From Planctomycetota bacterium (GTDB lineage: Bacteria; Planctomycetota; UBA8108; UBA1146; JAJFFE01): a DNA stretch of 9,039 nt. Location of the stretch: assembly GCA_020425835.1 (NCBI GenBank), contig JAGQRC010000090.1, positions 1 through 9,039 on the forward strand. Reading direction: 5' to 3'. Under the pieces are notes generated by a model, which saw only the letters and a list, made by a program, of their open reading frames with translations, was not told the origin of the DNA and ran no database searches. Numbering within the stretch: position 1 is the stretch's first letter; the number at the start of each line of letters is the position of its first letter. The translations under genes and the position numbers were made by a program. Below are positions 1 through 9,039 of this stretch, piece by piece.

Positions 1-1
1 C

Positions 2-1129
2 GCGATCGAGCGTTTCTCGGTCCGTCCGTTCGACGCGCTCGTCGACGCCGACGATCGCGCAGAGGCGGAGAAGACCCACGTCGTCCTCGGCGGCGGTCTG
101 GCGGGGCTCGTCGGCGCCGTGTTCGCCGTCTCGCTCACTCGTCCGCTCGCCACACTGCGCACGCTCGCACGGCTGGTGCCCCACGGCTTCGGCTCGGACC
201 GAGGTCTCCTGCGTCACTTCATCTACTTCGCGGAGGCGTGCGTCCTCGCTCGTCGATTCCCCCGGCTCGGCGTCGATCACGTGCACGCCCACTTCGGGAC
301 GAACTCGACCGACGTCGCCCTCTACGCGAGCTGGCTGACCGGAGTCCCGTTCAGCTTCACGGTCCACGGCCCGGAGGAGTTCGATCGGCCGATCGCGCTC
401 CGCCTCGGTCGCAAGATCCACGAGAGTCGCTTCACGGCCGGGGTCTCGAGCTTCGGACGGAGTCAGCTCTACCGCTGGGTCGACTTCCACGATTGGCCCA
501 AGATCCACGTGGTCCACTGCGGACTCGATCGGAGCTTCCTCGACGAGCCACTGCGACCGGTTCCCGCGAGTCCGCGGCTGGTCTGCGTCGGTCGCTTGTG
601 CGAGCAGAAGGGGCAGATCCTGTTGGTGCAGGCGGCGGCTCGCTTGGCCGAGCGGGGCGTGAACTTCGAGCTCGTTCTCGTCGGGGACGGCGAGTTGCGT
701 CGGCCGATCGAGGCGATGATCGCGGAGCGCGGCCTCGGCGACCGGATCACGATCACGGGTTGGCAATCCGGTGCGGAGGTGCTGCAGCACCTTCGCGATT
801 CTCGCGCGTTCGTCCTCCCGAGTTTCGCCGAAGGACTGCCGGTGGCGATCATGGAAGCGCTCGCCATCGGCCGCCCCGTGATCAGCACCACCATCGCGGG
901 GATCCCGGAGCTGGTGACTCCCGATTGCGGGTGGTGTGTTCCGGCCGGATCGATCGATGCGCTCACCGACGCGATGGCGGAGGCACTCACCCTCTCCACC
1001 GAAGAGCTCACCGCGATGGGCCGCTGCGGCGCCGATCGCGCACGCACGCGTCACGACGTCGCGACGGAAGCGGCGAAGCTGGCGGCGCTGTTCGACGCCG
1101 GTGGCGGGAGCGCCGACGGCTTCCGCTGA
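2..1129 (+). CDS. GT4-family glycosyltransferase, 5' end missing (colanic acid/exopolysaccharide WcaL-like)
   Basis: The frame is open from the left edge to a TGA, giving 375 residues, so the gene starts outside the window; the GTG at 119 is internal because the codons before it are open and match the family. It should transfer a sugar from a nucleotide-sugar donor to a glycan or lipid-linked acceptor at the cytoplasmic face of the membrane, in cell-surface polysaccharide synthesis. In fragment numbering, an HVHAHFG motif (about 94-99) and TVHGPEEFD (120-128) belong to the N-terminal acceptor-side Rossmann domain. VGRL..QKG (197-204) begins the C-terminal GT-B domain. SFAEGLPVAIMEA carries the EX7E motif (E277, E285) that contacts the donor in GT4 enzymes, followed by GRPVIST and GIPELV. 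Family assignment is secure, sugar and acceptor are unknown. No other polysaccharide gene is visible nearby. Confidence 0.9.
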   Translation, partial: AIERFSVRPFDALVDADDRAEAEKTHVVLGGGLAGLVGAVFAVSLTRPLATLRTLARLVPHGFGSDRGLLRHFIYFAEACVLARRFPRLGVDHVHAHFGTNSTDVALYASWLTGVPFSFTVHGPEEFDRPIALRLGRKIHESRFTAGVSSFGRSQLYRWVDFHDWPKIHVVHCGLDRSFLDEPLRPVPASPRLVCVGRLCEQKGQILLVQAAARLAERGVNFELVLVGDGELRRPIEAMIAERGLGDRITITGWQSGAEVLQHLRDSRAFVLPSFAEGLPVAIMEALAIGRPVISTTIAGIPELVTPDCGWCVPAGSIDALTDAMAEALTLSTEELTAMGRCGADRARTRHDVATEAAKLAALFDAGGGSADGFR

Positions 1130-1162
1130 CCCGCGGCGCACCGACTCTTCCGACCCTGCCGT

Positions 1163-2137
1163 TCAGTAACCGCGGGCCACGTTCACCGGCCACGGCATCG
1201 GCTCACCGCGCGCGGCTGCGTTCAGACTCTCGGCGAGGTGCTCCGCGCGAAGCCGCTCCATCGCCTCGGTGTGCCCCCCGCGGTGCGGACTGAGCACCAC
1301 GTTGTCGAGCTCGTGGAACGGGAACGCCGAGGGCAACGTGCCGACGCGCGCCTCCTCGGTCTCGGGATACCGATACCAGACATCGAGGCCGGCGGCGCCG
1401 AGACGCCCATCGCGAAGCGCTTCGAAGAGTGCCCGCTCGTCGATGATCGGACCGCGGCCGATGTTCACGATCACGGCGTCGTCGGGGAGCGCGTCGATCG
1501 GCGCAGCGCCCAACAACCCTTCGGTGTTCGGCGTCAGCGGAAGACAGACGACGACGAAGCTGGAGCTCGGCCAGAGGGAGTCGAGCTCTCGCGCCGCGAC
1601 CAGGGTGCACTCCGGAGGCGACTCGCTCCGACCTTCCCGATTCACGGCGATGACGTCCATCCCGAACGCCACGCAAGACCGCGCGACCCGTCGCCCGATC
1701 GCCCCGTAACCGAGCACCAGCCCGCGCTTCCCCTCGAGGAGAAGACCCGCGTTTCCTTCGTAGCGCGGCCGCCAGTCTCCCGTGCGGAGCCGTCGATCGA
1801 GCGGAACGACGTCCTTGGCCGCCGCGAGGAGGAGCGCCATCGCGAGTTCTGCAGTCGGTGCCGCATTGTGATGGAGGTTGTGGACGCGAAGGTCGGGAAA
1901 GGAGGCGAGCAGTTCGAGCGTCGGCCTCGGCAACCCCGCGAACGGGATGAGAAGCGTGTTCAGGCGCGAGGAAGCTCGGAGCTGCGCCTCGGTGGGTCGC
2001 CCGGTGATGAGGATCTCGACGTCGTCGTTCTGGGACGTGGGGTCGAAACACACTCGGACCCCGTCGAGGCGGGGCTCGAGGAGTTCGCGGAGTCCCGGAG
2101 GCGCAGCCGGGAAGTGGGCCGTCAGGAGTCGACGCAC
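1163..2137 (-). CDS. D-isomer-specific 2-hydroxyacid dehydrogenase family protein (NAD(P)-dependent)
   Basis: This 324-residue protein belongs to the family of phosphoglycerate dehydrogenase, glyoxylate/hydroxypyruvate reductase and D-lactate dehydrogenase, which interconvert 2-hydroxy and 2-keto acids in the cytoplasm. I chose the GTG at 2137 because AAGGAG lies 8 nt upstream (2146-2151) and the product begins with the first beta strand (RRLLTAHFP); the frame is open back to 2296, but that part looks non-coding. The nucleotide-binding motif is GYGAIG (143-148). Where NAD-specific enzymes have an acidic residue there is N166-R167, suggesting NADP(H). The substrate-carboxylate Arg (R228 in NIGRGP) and catalytic His (H285 in SPHRGG) are present, but the usual catalytic Glu position is Tyr257 (DVWYRYP instead of DVFxxEP). 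Substrate cannot be assigned. It follows atpC after a gap with a hairpin and is probably transcribed separately. Confidence 0.88.
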   Translation of the reverse strand: MRRLLTAHFPAAPPGLRELLEPRLDGVRVCFDPTSQNDDVEILITGRPTEAQLRASSRLNTLLIPFAGLPRPTLELLASFPDLRVHNLHHNAAPTAELAMALLLAAAKDVVPLDRRLRTGDWRPRYEGNAGLLLEGKRGLVLGYGAIGRRVARSCVAFGMDVIAVNREGRSESPPECTLVAARELDSLWPSSSFVVVCLPLTPNTEGLLGAAPIDALPDDAVIVNIGRGPIIDERALFEALRDGRLGAAGLDVWYRYPETEEARVGTLPSAFPFHELDNVVLSPHRGGHTEAMERLRAEHLAESLNAAARGEPMPWPVNVARGY

Positions 2138-2145
2138 TCCGAACT

Positions 2146-2151
2146 CTCCTT
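2146..2151 (-). promoter_or_regulatory. Ribosome binding site of the dehydrogenase gene
   Basis: On the minus strand AAGGAG stands 8 nt before the GTG at 2137. It decides the start in favour of the GTG over in-frame upstream starts as far as 2296. The shorter form leaves the 175-bp spacer after atpC free of coding sequence. Confidence 0.7.
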
Positions 2152-2207
2152 CGCAGAAAGCACCGCGACATCGCCGGTGGGCCGAACCGTCGAGCGGTAT
2201 CCCACGG

Positions 2208-2227
2208 CGCGCCTCGGGGGCGGCGCG
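2208..2227. other. GC-rich inverted repeat between atpC and the dehydrogenase gene
   Basis: CGCGCC (2208-2213) and GGCGCG (2222-2227) form a 6-bp all-G/C stem with an 8-nt loop. No T-run follows. It lies between the stronger hairpin at 2250-2284 and the dehydrogenase RBS. It could be a leader structure or an operator, or chance in GC-rich DNA. Confidence 0.3.
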
Positions 2228-2249
2228 TGCCACTTCCCTGGAGACGAAG

Positions 2250-2284
2250 ACGGCCGCGCCACTCCGACGGAGCAACGCGGCCGT
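2250..2284 (-). terminator. Candidate transcription terminator or 3' hairpin of the atp operon
   Basis: A perfect 9-bp inverted repeat, ACGGCCGCG (2250-2258) and CGCGGCCGT (2276-2284), encloses a 17-nt loop that itself holds a 4-bp stem (CTCC at 2262-2265, GGAG at 2269-2272). On the minus strand the stem begins 28 nt after the atpC stop codon and is followed by CTTCGTCTCC, a pyrimidine-rich stretch rather than a true T-run. It is the strongest hairpin I saw in the window and sits where the operon should end. It could be an intrinsic terminator of the weak-T type found in GC-rich bacteria, or an mRNA 3'-end stabiliser used with Rho. Confidence 0.6.
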
Positions 2285-2312
2285 TCTCGAGCGCACCCTC
2301 GTGAGCGAGCGA

Positions 2313-2572
2313 CTACGACGTCGCTTCCGCCTTCTCGGCGAGCACGCTCACCTTGTTCTCGAGGACTTCGAGGAAGCCGCCCTCGACGATCCACTTCGTG
2401 GTGGTCCCGCCGGTCTTGAGCTTCAGGGTGCCCTTGCCGAGGGCGGTGATCAACGGGGCATGACGCGGCAGGATGCCGATCTCGCCATCCGCCGCGGGCG
2501 CGACGACCATGTCGGCCGGCCCGGAGTAGATCGGTCCCTCGGGGGTGAGCACATCGCAGATGAGCGTCGACA

Positions 2573-2573
<1 letters not shown>
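2313..2573 (-). CDS. atpC: F1Fo ATP synthase epsilon subunit, short form (beta-sandwich domain only)
   Basis: Epsilon sits at the foot of the central stalk, bound to gamma and the c-ring. The 86 residues cover only the N-terminal beta-sandwich: the motif GEIGILPRHAPLI (30-42) and GGFLEV (65-70) are characteristic, and the protein ends about where the fold's last strand finishes. Common epsilon subunits are about 130-140 residues and carry two C-terminal helices that can inhibit ATP hydrolysis; these are missing, and no helical continuation is evident in the sequence after the TAG. I chose the ATG at 2573, which shares a base with the atpD stop (TGATG) and has GGAG 7 nt upstream, rather than the GTG one codon earlier. 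Translational coupling to atpD is likely. It is the last gene of the operon. Confidence 0.95.
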
Positions 2574-4961
<2,388 letters not shown>

Positions 4962-5007
4962 GGTCCGCCCTTCTCTCGCTCGCGTTCAACCAGTCGCACG
5001 GAACCCG

Positions 5008-5032
5008 GCGGGAGCGACCGCTCGCCCCCCGC
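5008..5032 (-). other. Hairpin in the atpA-atpG spacer
   Basis: GCGGG (5008-5012) pairs with CCCGC (5028-5032). Within it GAGC (5012-5015) can pair with GCTC (5020-5023) around a GACC loop; the two helices share G5012, so they form with a bulge on one side. The structure starts 11 nt after the atpA stop in the transcript. It is followed by a mixed sequence, not a T-run, so full termination is unlikely; it may protect or process the mRNA. Chance in GC-rich DNA is possible. Confidence 0.3.
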
Positions 5033-5043
5033 CTCGTCCTCGC

Positions 5044-6566
<1,523 letters not shown>

Positions 6567-6570
<4 letters not shown>

Positions 6571-7130
6571 TGGATCAGGTCACTTCCTAGGCGCTGAGCC
6601 GCAACCAGCTCTCGGACCTCGTTCAGTCGGGAGCGCACGGATCCGTCGACGACGACATCTCCGACGCGAATGGTCATGCCGCCGAGAAGGTCCTCGTCGA
6701 CTCGCTCTTCCGGGATGATCTCTTTGCCGAGCTTCTGCCTGAGGAGTCCGACGACTCGGTCCTTCGACGTGGCCGACAACGGCCGCGCGGTGGTGATCCA
6801 GACGTGGGTCCGGCCGCGCGCCTCATCGTTGAGCGTCGTGTACGCCTCGGCGATCTCCGGAAAGAGGAACTGCCGACCACGCTTCACGAGGACTCGCAAC
6901 AGGTTGAGGACGGGCTCGGACACTTTGCCCTCGAGCGCTCGGACGAGGACCTTGTCCTTCTCGTGGCGAGGGATCTTCGGACTCTCGAAGAAGACTCGAA
7001 AGTCTCCATCCGAGAGCACGTCGTCGTGCAGAGTGGTGAGCTCGGACGCGTAGTCGTCCGCCTCGTTCCTCTCCTGCCCCACCTCGAGCAGGGCGCGCGC
7101 GTAGATCTTGGCGACCGGGTGACGCAGCAT
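6567..7130 (-). CDS. atpH: F1Fo ATP synthase delta subunit (OSCP homologue)
   Basis: Delta caps the F1 head and ties the N-termini of alpha to the b stalk. The 187 residues fit the family. The N-terminal six-helix domain opens with [11 protein letters not shown] (7-17); [13 protein letters not shown] (74-86) is the mid-protein motif; the OSCP signature [21 protein letters not shown] (145-165) followed by [11 protein letters not shown] is intact. The ATG at 7130 begins 4 bp after the stop of the second b gene, and its purine-rich RBS candidate (GAGCTGAG) lies in the end of that gene. The stop overlaps atpA by four bases. With two different b-type proteins encoded just upstream, delta probably binds the C-terminal ends of a heterodimeric stalk (inference). 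Confidence 0.97.
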
Positions 7131-7134
7131 CGGC

Positions 7135-7638
7135 TCAGCTCAACTTCTCGTAGTTCTGGATCGCGTCGTCGACCAACGATTGATGGTCGTCCGCGGACAA
7201 CGTCTGCCGGACCAGCGCCTCGCTGATCCCGGTCGACAACTCGACGGCACGTTGGTGAAGTTCGTGGATGGCGATGAGCTTGGCCCGCTCGATGTCCGCC
7301 GACGCGCGGTTCGAGATCTCTCGCGCGGCCGCATCGGAGTCGTCCTTGATCTTCGCCGCGAGAACCTCGGCGTCCCGCTTGCCCTCCACGACGACGGCCT
7401 TGGCGTCGTCACGGGCCTGGGCGATCCGCTTCTCGTTCTCGCGCGCGGCCTCGGCCGCCGCAGCCGTCGCCTTCTCGGCCGCCTCGAGCTGCTCGCGAAT
7501 CTTCGCTTCGCGCTCGTCGAGGGCCGACATCATGGGGCCCCACGCCTTGGTGGCGATGGTGCCGACGACGACCACGGCCACGACGAGCGTGGTCACGGTG
7601 ACGAGGCCTCCGCCTCCAGCGGCTAGGACGATCATCAT
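7135..7638 (-). CDS. atpF: F1Fo ATP synthase second b-type subunit (b'-like)
   Basis: A second peripheral-stalk subunit of 167 residues. It has one N-terminal membrane segment (about 10-29, rich in Val and Gly), the motif KAWGPMMSAL (31-40) at the membrane exit, then a long Ala/Glu/Lys/Arg-rich helix to the end that would form a coiled coil with the first b protein. From KAWGP to the end it aligns with the first b almost without gaps; I count about 60 identities in 137 positions. It lacks the signal peptide and His-rich part. Two adjacent ATGs (7638 and 7635) follow AGGGGAG, with 4 or 7 nt between; either could be used. It lies 31 bp after the first b gene and 4 bp before atpH. Naming it b' follows the heterodimeric stalks of cyanobacteria and alphaproteobacteria, but here it may be a separate duplication. 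Confidence 0.93.
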   Translation of the reverse strand: MMIVLAAGGGGLVTVTTLVVAVVVVGTIATKAWGPMMSALDEREAKIREQLEAAEKATAAAAEAARENEKRIAQARDDAKAVVVEGKRDAEVLAAKIKDDSDAAAREISNRASADIERAKLIAIHELHQRAVELSTGISEALVRQTLSADDHQSLVDDAIQNYEKLS

Positions 7639-7669
7639 TCGACTCCCCTGTCCGTTCGAACCGTGCGGC

Positions 7670-8311
7670 TCACGACGCCACCGACGCGTGGCGCCGAACG
7701 ACCTCGTCGATGAGCCCTCGATGCTCGTTGGCGTCGACGCGCTTGCCGACGAGGGTCTGCGTCATCTCGAGCGCGAGCTCGACCGAACGCTGTTGGATCT
7801 CGTCGACCGCGGCGCGCTGGGCGCTCGAGATGTCGGCCAGGGCCTTCTCCTTGAGCTTCGCCGCTTCCGCCTTGGCCTGCTCGCGGATCTTCGCCGCCAG
7901 CGCCTCGGCCTCACGCTTCCCCGCCTCGACGATCGCGGTCGCCTCGGCCCGCGCCTCCGCGAGCACCGCTTCGTGCTCCGCCGAGACCCGTTCCGCTTCG
8001 GCCGCGGCCTTCTCGGCCGCCAGGAGAGCCTCTTGGATCTTGCGCTCCCGCTCGGCGAGCGCCGCCATCAGCGGTCCCCACGCCTTCGACTTCAGGAGGA
8101 ACAAGACTCCGAGGAACACCACGATCGTGGTGCCCATCACGATGAGGTTCGCCTGGATCACGTCGGCGTGGAGGCCGCCGTGCGACGCGTGCTCCGCGTG
8201 GCCGCCGTGCTCCGCTTCCGCATCCGCCGCGGTGGCGACGACCGGCACCAGCAGGAGGAGCAGCGTCAACCGCCATCCGGAGAGCAGCCAACCTGAGAGA
8301 ACTCGGTTCAT
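7670..8311 (-). CDS. atpF: F1Fo ATP synthase b subunit with signal peptide and His-rich segment
   Basis: A 213-residue peripheral-stalk subunit. In order: a signal-peptide-like start (MNRVLSGWLLSGWRL then a Leu/Val run to about residue 25, possible cleavage after VATA or VATAA near 28-29); a short acidic/His-rich stretch (residues 30-48, with His at 35, 38, 41, 44, 48); a membrane segment at about 53-74; KAWGPLMAAL at 76-85; then a continuous Ala/Glu/Lys/Arg helix to the end. The usual b is about 155-170 residues, so the extra length is all N-terminal. The His-rich stretch should face the periplasm. I chose ATG 8311, with GGAAGGG ending 8 nt upstream; an open frame back to 8497 runs antiparallel to nothing but overlaps atpE in another frame and is Arg-rich, so it is rejected. 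Confidence 0.92.
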   Translation of the reverse strand: MNRVLSGWLLSGWRLTLLLLLVPVVATAADAEAEHGGHAEHASHGGLHADVIQANLIVMGTTIVVFLGVLFLLKSKAWGPLMAALAERERKIQEALLAAEKAAAEAERVSAEHEAVLAEARAEATAIVEAGKREAEALAAKIREQAKAEAAKLKEKALADISSAQRAAVDEIQQRSVELALEMTQTLVGKRVDANEHRGLIDEVVRRHASVAS

Positions 8312-8329
8312 CACCGAAGCCCTTCCGAA
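8312..8329 (-). promoter_or_regulatory. atpF ribosome binding region, copy of the atpE leader motif
   Basis: On the minus strand TTCGGAAGGG (8329-8320) followed by CTTC (8319-8316) precedes the ATG at 8311 by four further bases. The same ten bases plus CTTC, with two extra bases between, precede atpE. A 3-bp GAA/TTC stem around GGGC is possible but weak. The SD-like core is GGAAGGG. Confidence 0.5.
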
Positions 8330-8343
8330 TCGACGTCGACCGG

Positions 8344-8646
8344 TCAATCGCCTTTGACGACGCCGAGGATACCCGTCTGGATCATGAAGCAGACGACGAT
8401 CGCGAACAGACAGGCGCCCTCGATGAACGCTGCGGTCAGGATCATGGCGCCGCGAATGTCGCCGGACGCTTCGGGCTGGCGCGCGATGCTCTCGCACGCG
8501 GATCCGGCGAGCCGACCGATGCCGATGCCCGCACCGATCCCCGCCACGCCGGCGCCGAGCCCGGCTCCGACGAGACCCCAGCTCACGGCGGTCGCTTGCT
8601 CAGCAGTGATCGCGGCCAATTGGATCAGGCCCGTGATGAATTCCAT
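8344..8646 (-). CDS. atpE: F1Fo ATP synthase c subunit (proteolipid of the rotor ring)
   Basis: The c subunit forms the membrane rotor ring and carries the ion-binding carboxylate. The 100 residues hold two membrane helices: helix 1 (about 22-48) with the packing motif GxGxGxGxG (36-44), a polar loop with ARQPEA (55-60) that contacts gamma and epsilon, and helix 2 (about 66-95) with the essential carboxylate E76 in TAAFIEGACLFAIV. The residue after E76 is Gly, not the Ser/Thr of sodium-binding c-rings, and helix 1 has no Gln at the ligand position, so proton coupling is expected (inference). The start ATG (8646) has AAGGGG 9 nt upstream, inside a hairpin-prone leader. It is preceded by a 106-bp spacer from atpB and followed after 32 bp by the first b gene. 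Confidence 0.98.
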   Translation of the reverse strand: MEFITGLIQLAAITAEQATAVSWGLVGAGLGAGVAGIGAGIGIGRLAGSACESIARQPEASGDIRGAMILTAAFIEGACLFAIVVCFMIQTGILGVVKGD

Positions 8647-8649
8647 GAT

Positions 8650-8669
8650 GGAAGTCCCCTTCCGAAAGG
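8650..8669 (-). promoter_or_regulatory. atpE translation leader with two mutually exclusive SD hairpins
   Basis: On the minus strand the SD AAGGGG (8661-8656) can be paired in two ways. GGAAG (8663-8659) pairs with CTTCC (8654-8650) around a GGGA tetraloop of GNRA type; alternatively CCTT (8669-8666) pairs with AAGG (8661-8658) around TCGG. Both use AAGG, so they exclude each other. The ATG starts 3 nt after the first hairpin. atpE needs far more product than its neighbours, which makes a special leader plausible. Confidence 0.45.
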
Positions 8670-8672
8670 ATC

Positions 8673-8688
8673 CCCCGCGCTGCCGGGG
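8673..8688 (-). other. Short GC hairpin in the atpB-atpE spacer
   Basis: CCCCG (8673-8677) and CGGGG (8684-8688) form a 5-bp all-G/C stem with a 6-nt loop, directly upstream of the SD hairpins of atpE. It may insulate or stabilise the atpE leader. Confidence 0.3.
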
Positions 8689-8708
8689 AGTTCGACTTGC
8701 TTCTCGGT

Positions 8709-8729
8709 GCGGGCACGGTTCGCGCCCGC
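8709..8729 (-). other. GC hairpin downstream of atpB
   Basis: GCGGGC (8709-8714) and GCCCGC (8724-8729) form a 6-bp stem with a 9-nt loop, starting 23 nt after the atpB stop in the transcript. In the minus direction no T-run follows, so complete termination is unlikely. It could be an RNA processing or stabilising element that lets the atpE part of the mRNA outlast atpB. Confidence 0.35.
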
Positions 8730-8752
8730 CAGTTTCTGTTTCGTTCGTCTCG

Positions 8753-9039
8753 CTAGTGATCCGGGTGGATCGCCATCGACAGGAACACCGTGGTCAAGAA
8801 CGTGAAGATGAAGGCCTGGATGAAGGCCACCAAGATCTCGAGGAAAGTCAGGAGCACTCCGGCGGTCCCGGAGATCAGGGCGATCACCGCCCCGGCGCCG
8901 GCGAACGACAGGATCACGCCGAGCAGCAGGTGCCCGGCGACCATGTTCGCCAGAAGTCGAATGGCGAGCGCGCTCGGCTTGATCAGGTGACCGAGCATCT
9001 CGAGCGGCACCATCAGCGGCCACAGGAACGGCGGACCCA
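8753..9039 (-). CDS. atpB: F1Fo ATP synthase a subunit, C-terminal part (5' end outside the window)
   Basis: The last 94 residues of subunit a, the stator half of the proton channel, are present; the frame is open to the right edge. In fragment numbering the essential arginine is R27 in LAIRLLANMVAGH, equivalent to E. coli R210. Nine residues on is H36 where E. coli has E219, and E67 (FLEILVAFIQAF) stands where E. coli has H245, so the Glu/His pair is exchanged, a known natural alternative. Q74 matches E. coli Q252. The two long C-terminal membrane helices (about 18-45 and 62-90) end in AIHPDH. It stands first of the visible operon, and any upstream atpI or regulatory region is outside the window. 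Confidence 0.96.
   Translation of the reverse strand, partial: GPPFLWPLMVPLEMLGHLIKPSALAIRLLANMVAGHLLLGVILSFAGAGAVIALISGTAGVLLTFLEILVAFIQAFIFTFLTTVFLSMAIHPDH

Noticed and set aside
119..121. GTG as the start of the glycosyltransferase
   Set aside because: The codons before it (from position 2) are open and read like the family's N-terminal region, so the gene simply continues beyond the window.
1130..1176. Inverted repeat CCCGCGG (1130-1136) and CCGCGGG (1170-1176) between the convergent genes as a bidirectional terminator
   Set aside because: A 7-bp stem with a 33-nt loop and no T-run, partly inside the dehydrogenase coding end; too weak to call.
2138..2296. N-terminal extension of the dehydrogenase to an upstream start
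   Set aside because: The added 53 residues are Arg/Ala-rich without family similarity and overlap the terminator-like hairpin; a good SD precedes the GTG at 2137.
2138..2312. Hidden small gene or epsilon C-terminal remnant in the spacer after atpC
   Set aside because: The frames read as Arg/Ala-rich sequence without helix-pair similarity to epsilon, and much of the stretch is inverted repeats.
8312..8497. N-terminal extension of the first b gene by 62 residues
   Set aside because: It is an Arg-rich shadow of atpE read in another frame; the ATG at 8311 starts a clear signal peptide.

Overview
This is a strongly GC-rich bacterial chromosomal window dominated by an F1Fo ATP synthase operon on the minus strand. 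In transcription order the operon reads atpB (3' end only, cut by the right edge), atpE, a first b-type atpF, a second b-type atpF copy, atpH, atpA, atpG, atpD and atpC. Downstream of atpC on the same strand, after a 175-bp gap that contains a strong hairpin, lies a D-2-hydroxyacid dehydrogenase gene. The left end holds the 3' part of a GT4-family glycosyltransferase on the plus strand, converging tail-to-tail on the dehydrogenase with 33 bp between the stops.

The operon encodes nearly the whole enzyme. Subunit a and the c-ring form the proton path, two different b-type stators plus delta form the peripheral stalk, and alpha3beta3-gamma-epsilon form the catalytic head and rotor. Genes are tightly packed: atpH/atpA overlap as ATGA, atpD/atpC as TGATG, and the second atpF and atpH are 4 bp apart. 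Longer spacers (70 to 106 bp) precede atpD, atpG and atpE, and those upstream of atpD and atpE place the Shine-Dalgarno sequence inside predicted hairpins.

The notable points are variations on a core machine rather than a new system. There are two homologous b genes in tandem, about 44% identical by hand alignment; the first has a signal peptide and a His-rich segment. The epsilon subunit is only 86 residues and lacks the usual C-terminal helical domain. The alpha-subunit P-loop reads GDRGIGKT where GDRQTGKT is usual. The dehydrogenase has Tyr where the catalytic Glu normally sits.

Taxonomy is uncertain. High GC, a b subunit with a signal peptide and His-rich linker, and the dehydrogenase type with a DVWYRYP motif remind me of Planctomycetota or a neighbouring lineage. 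This is inference from memory, not a search. No RNA gene, CRISPR array, insertion sequence or phage feature was recognised.
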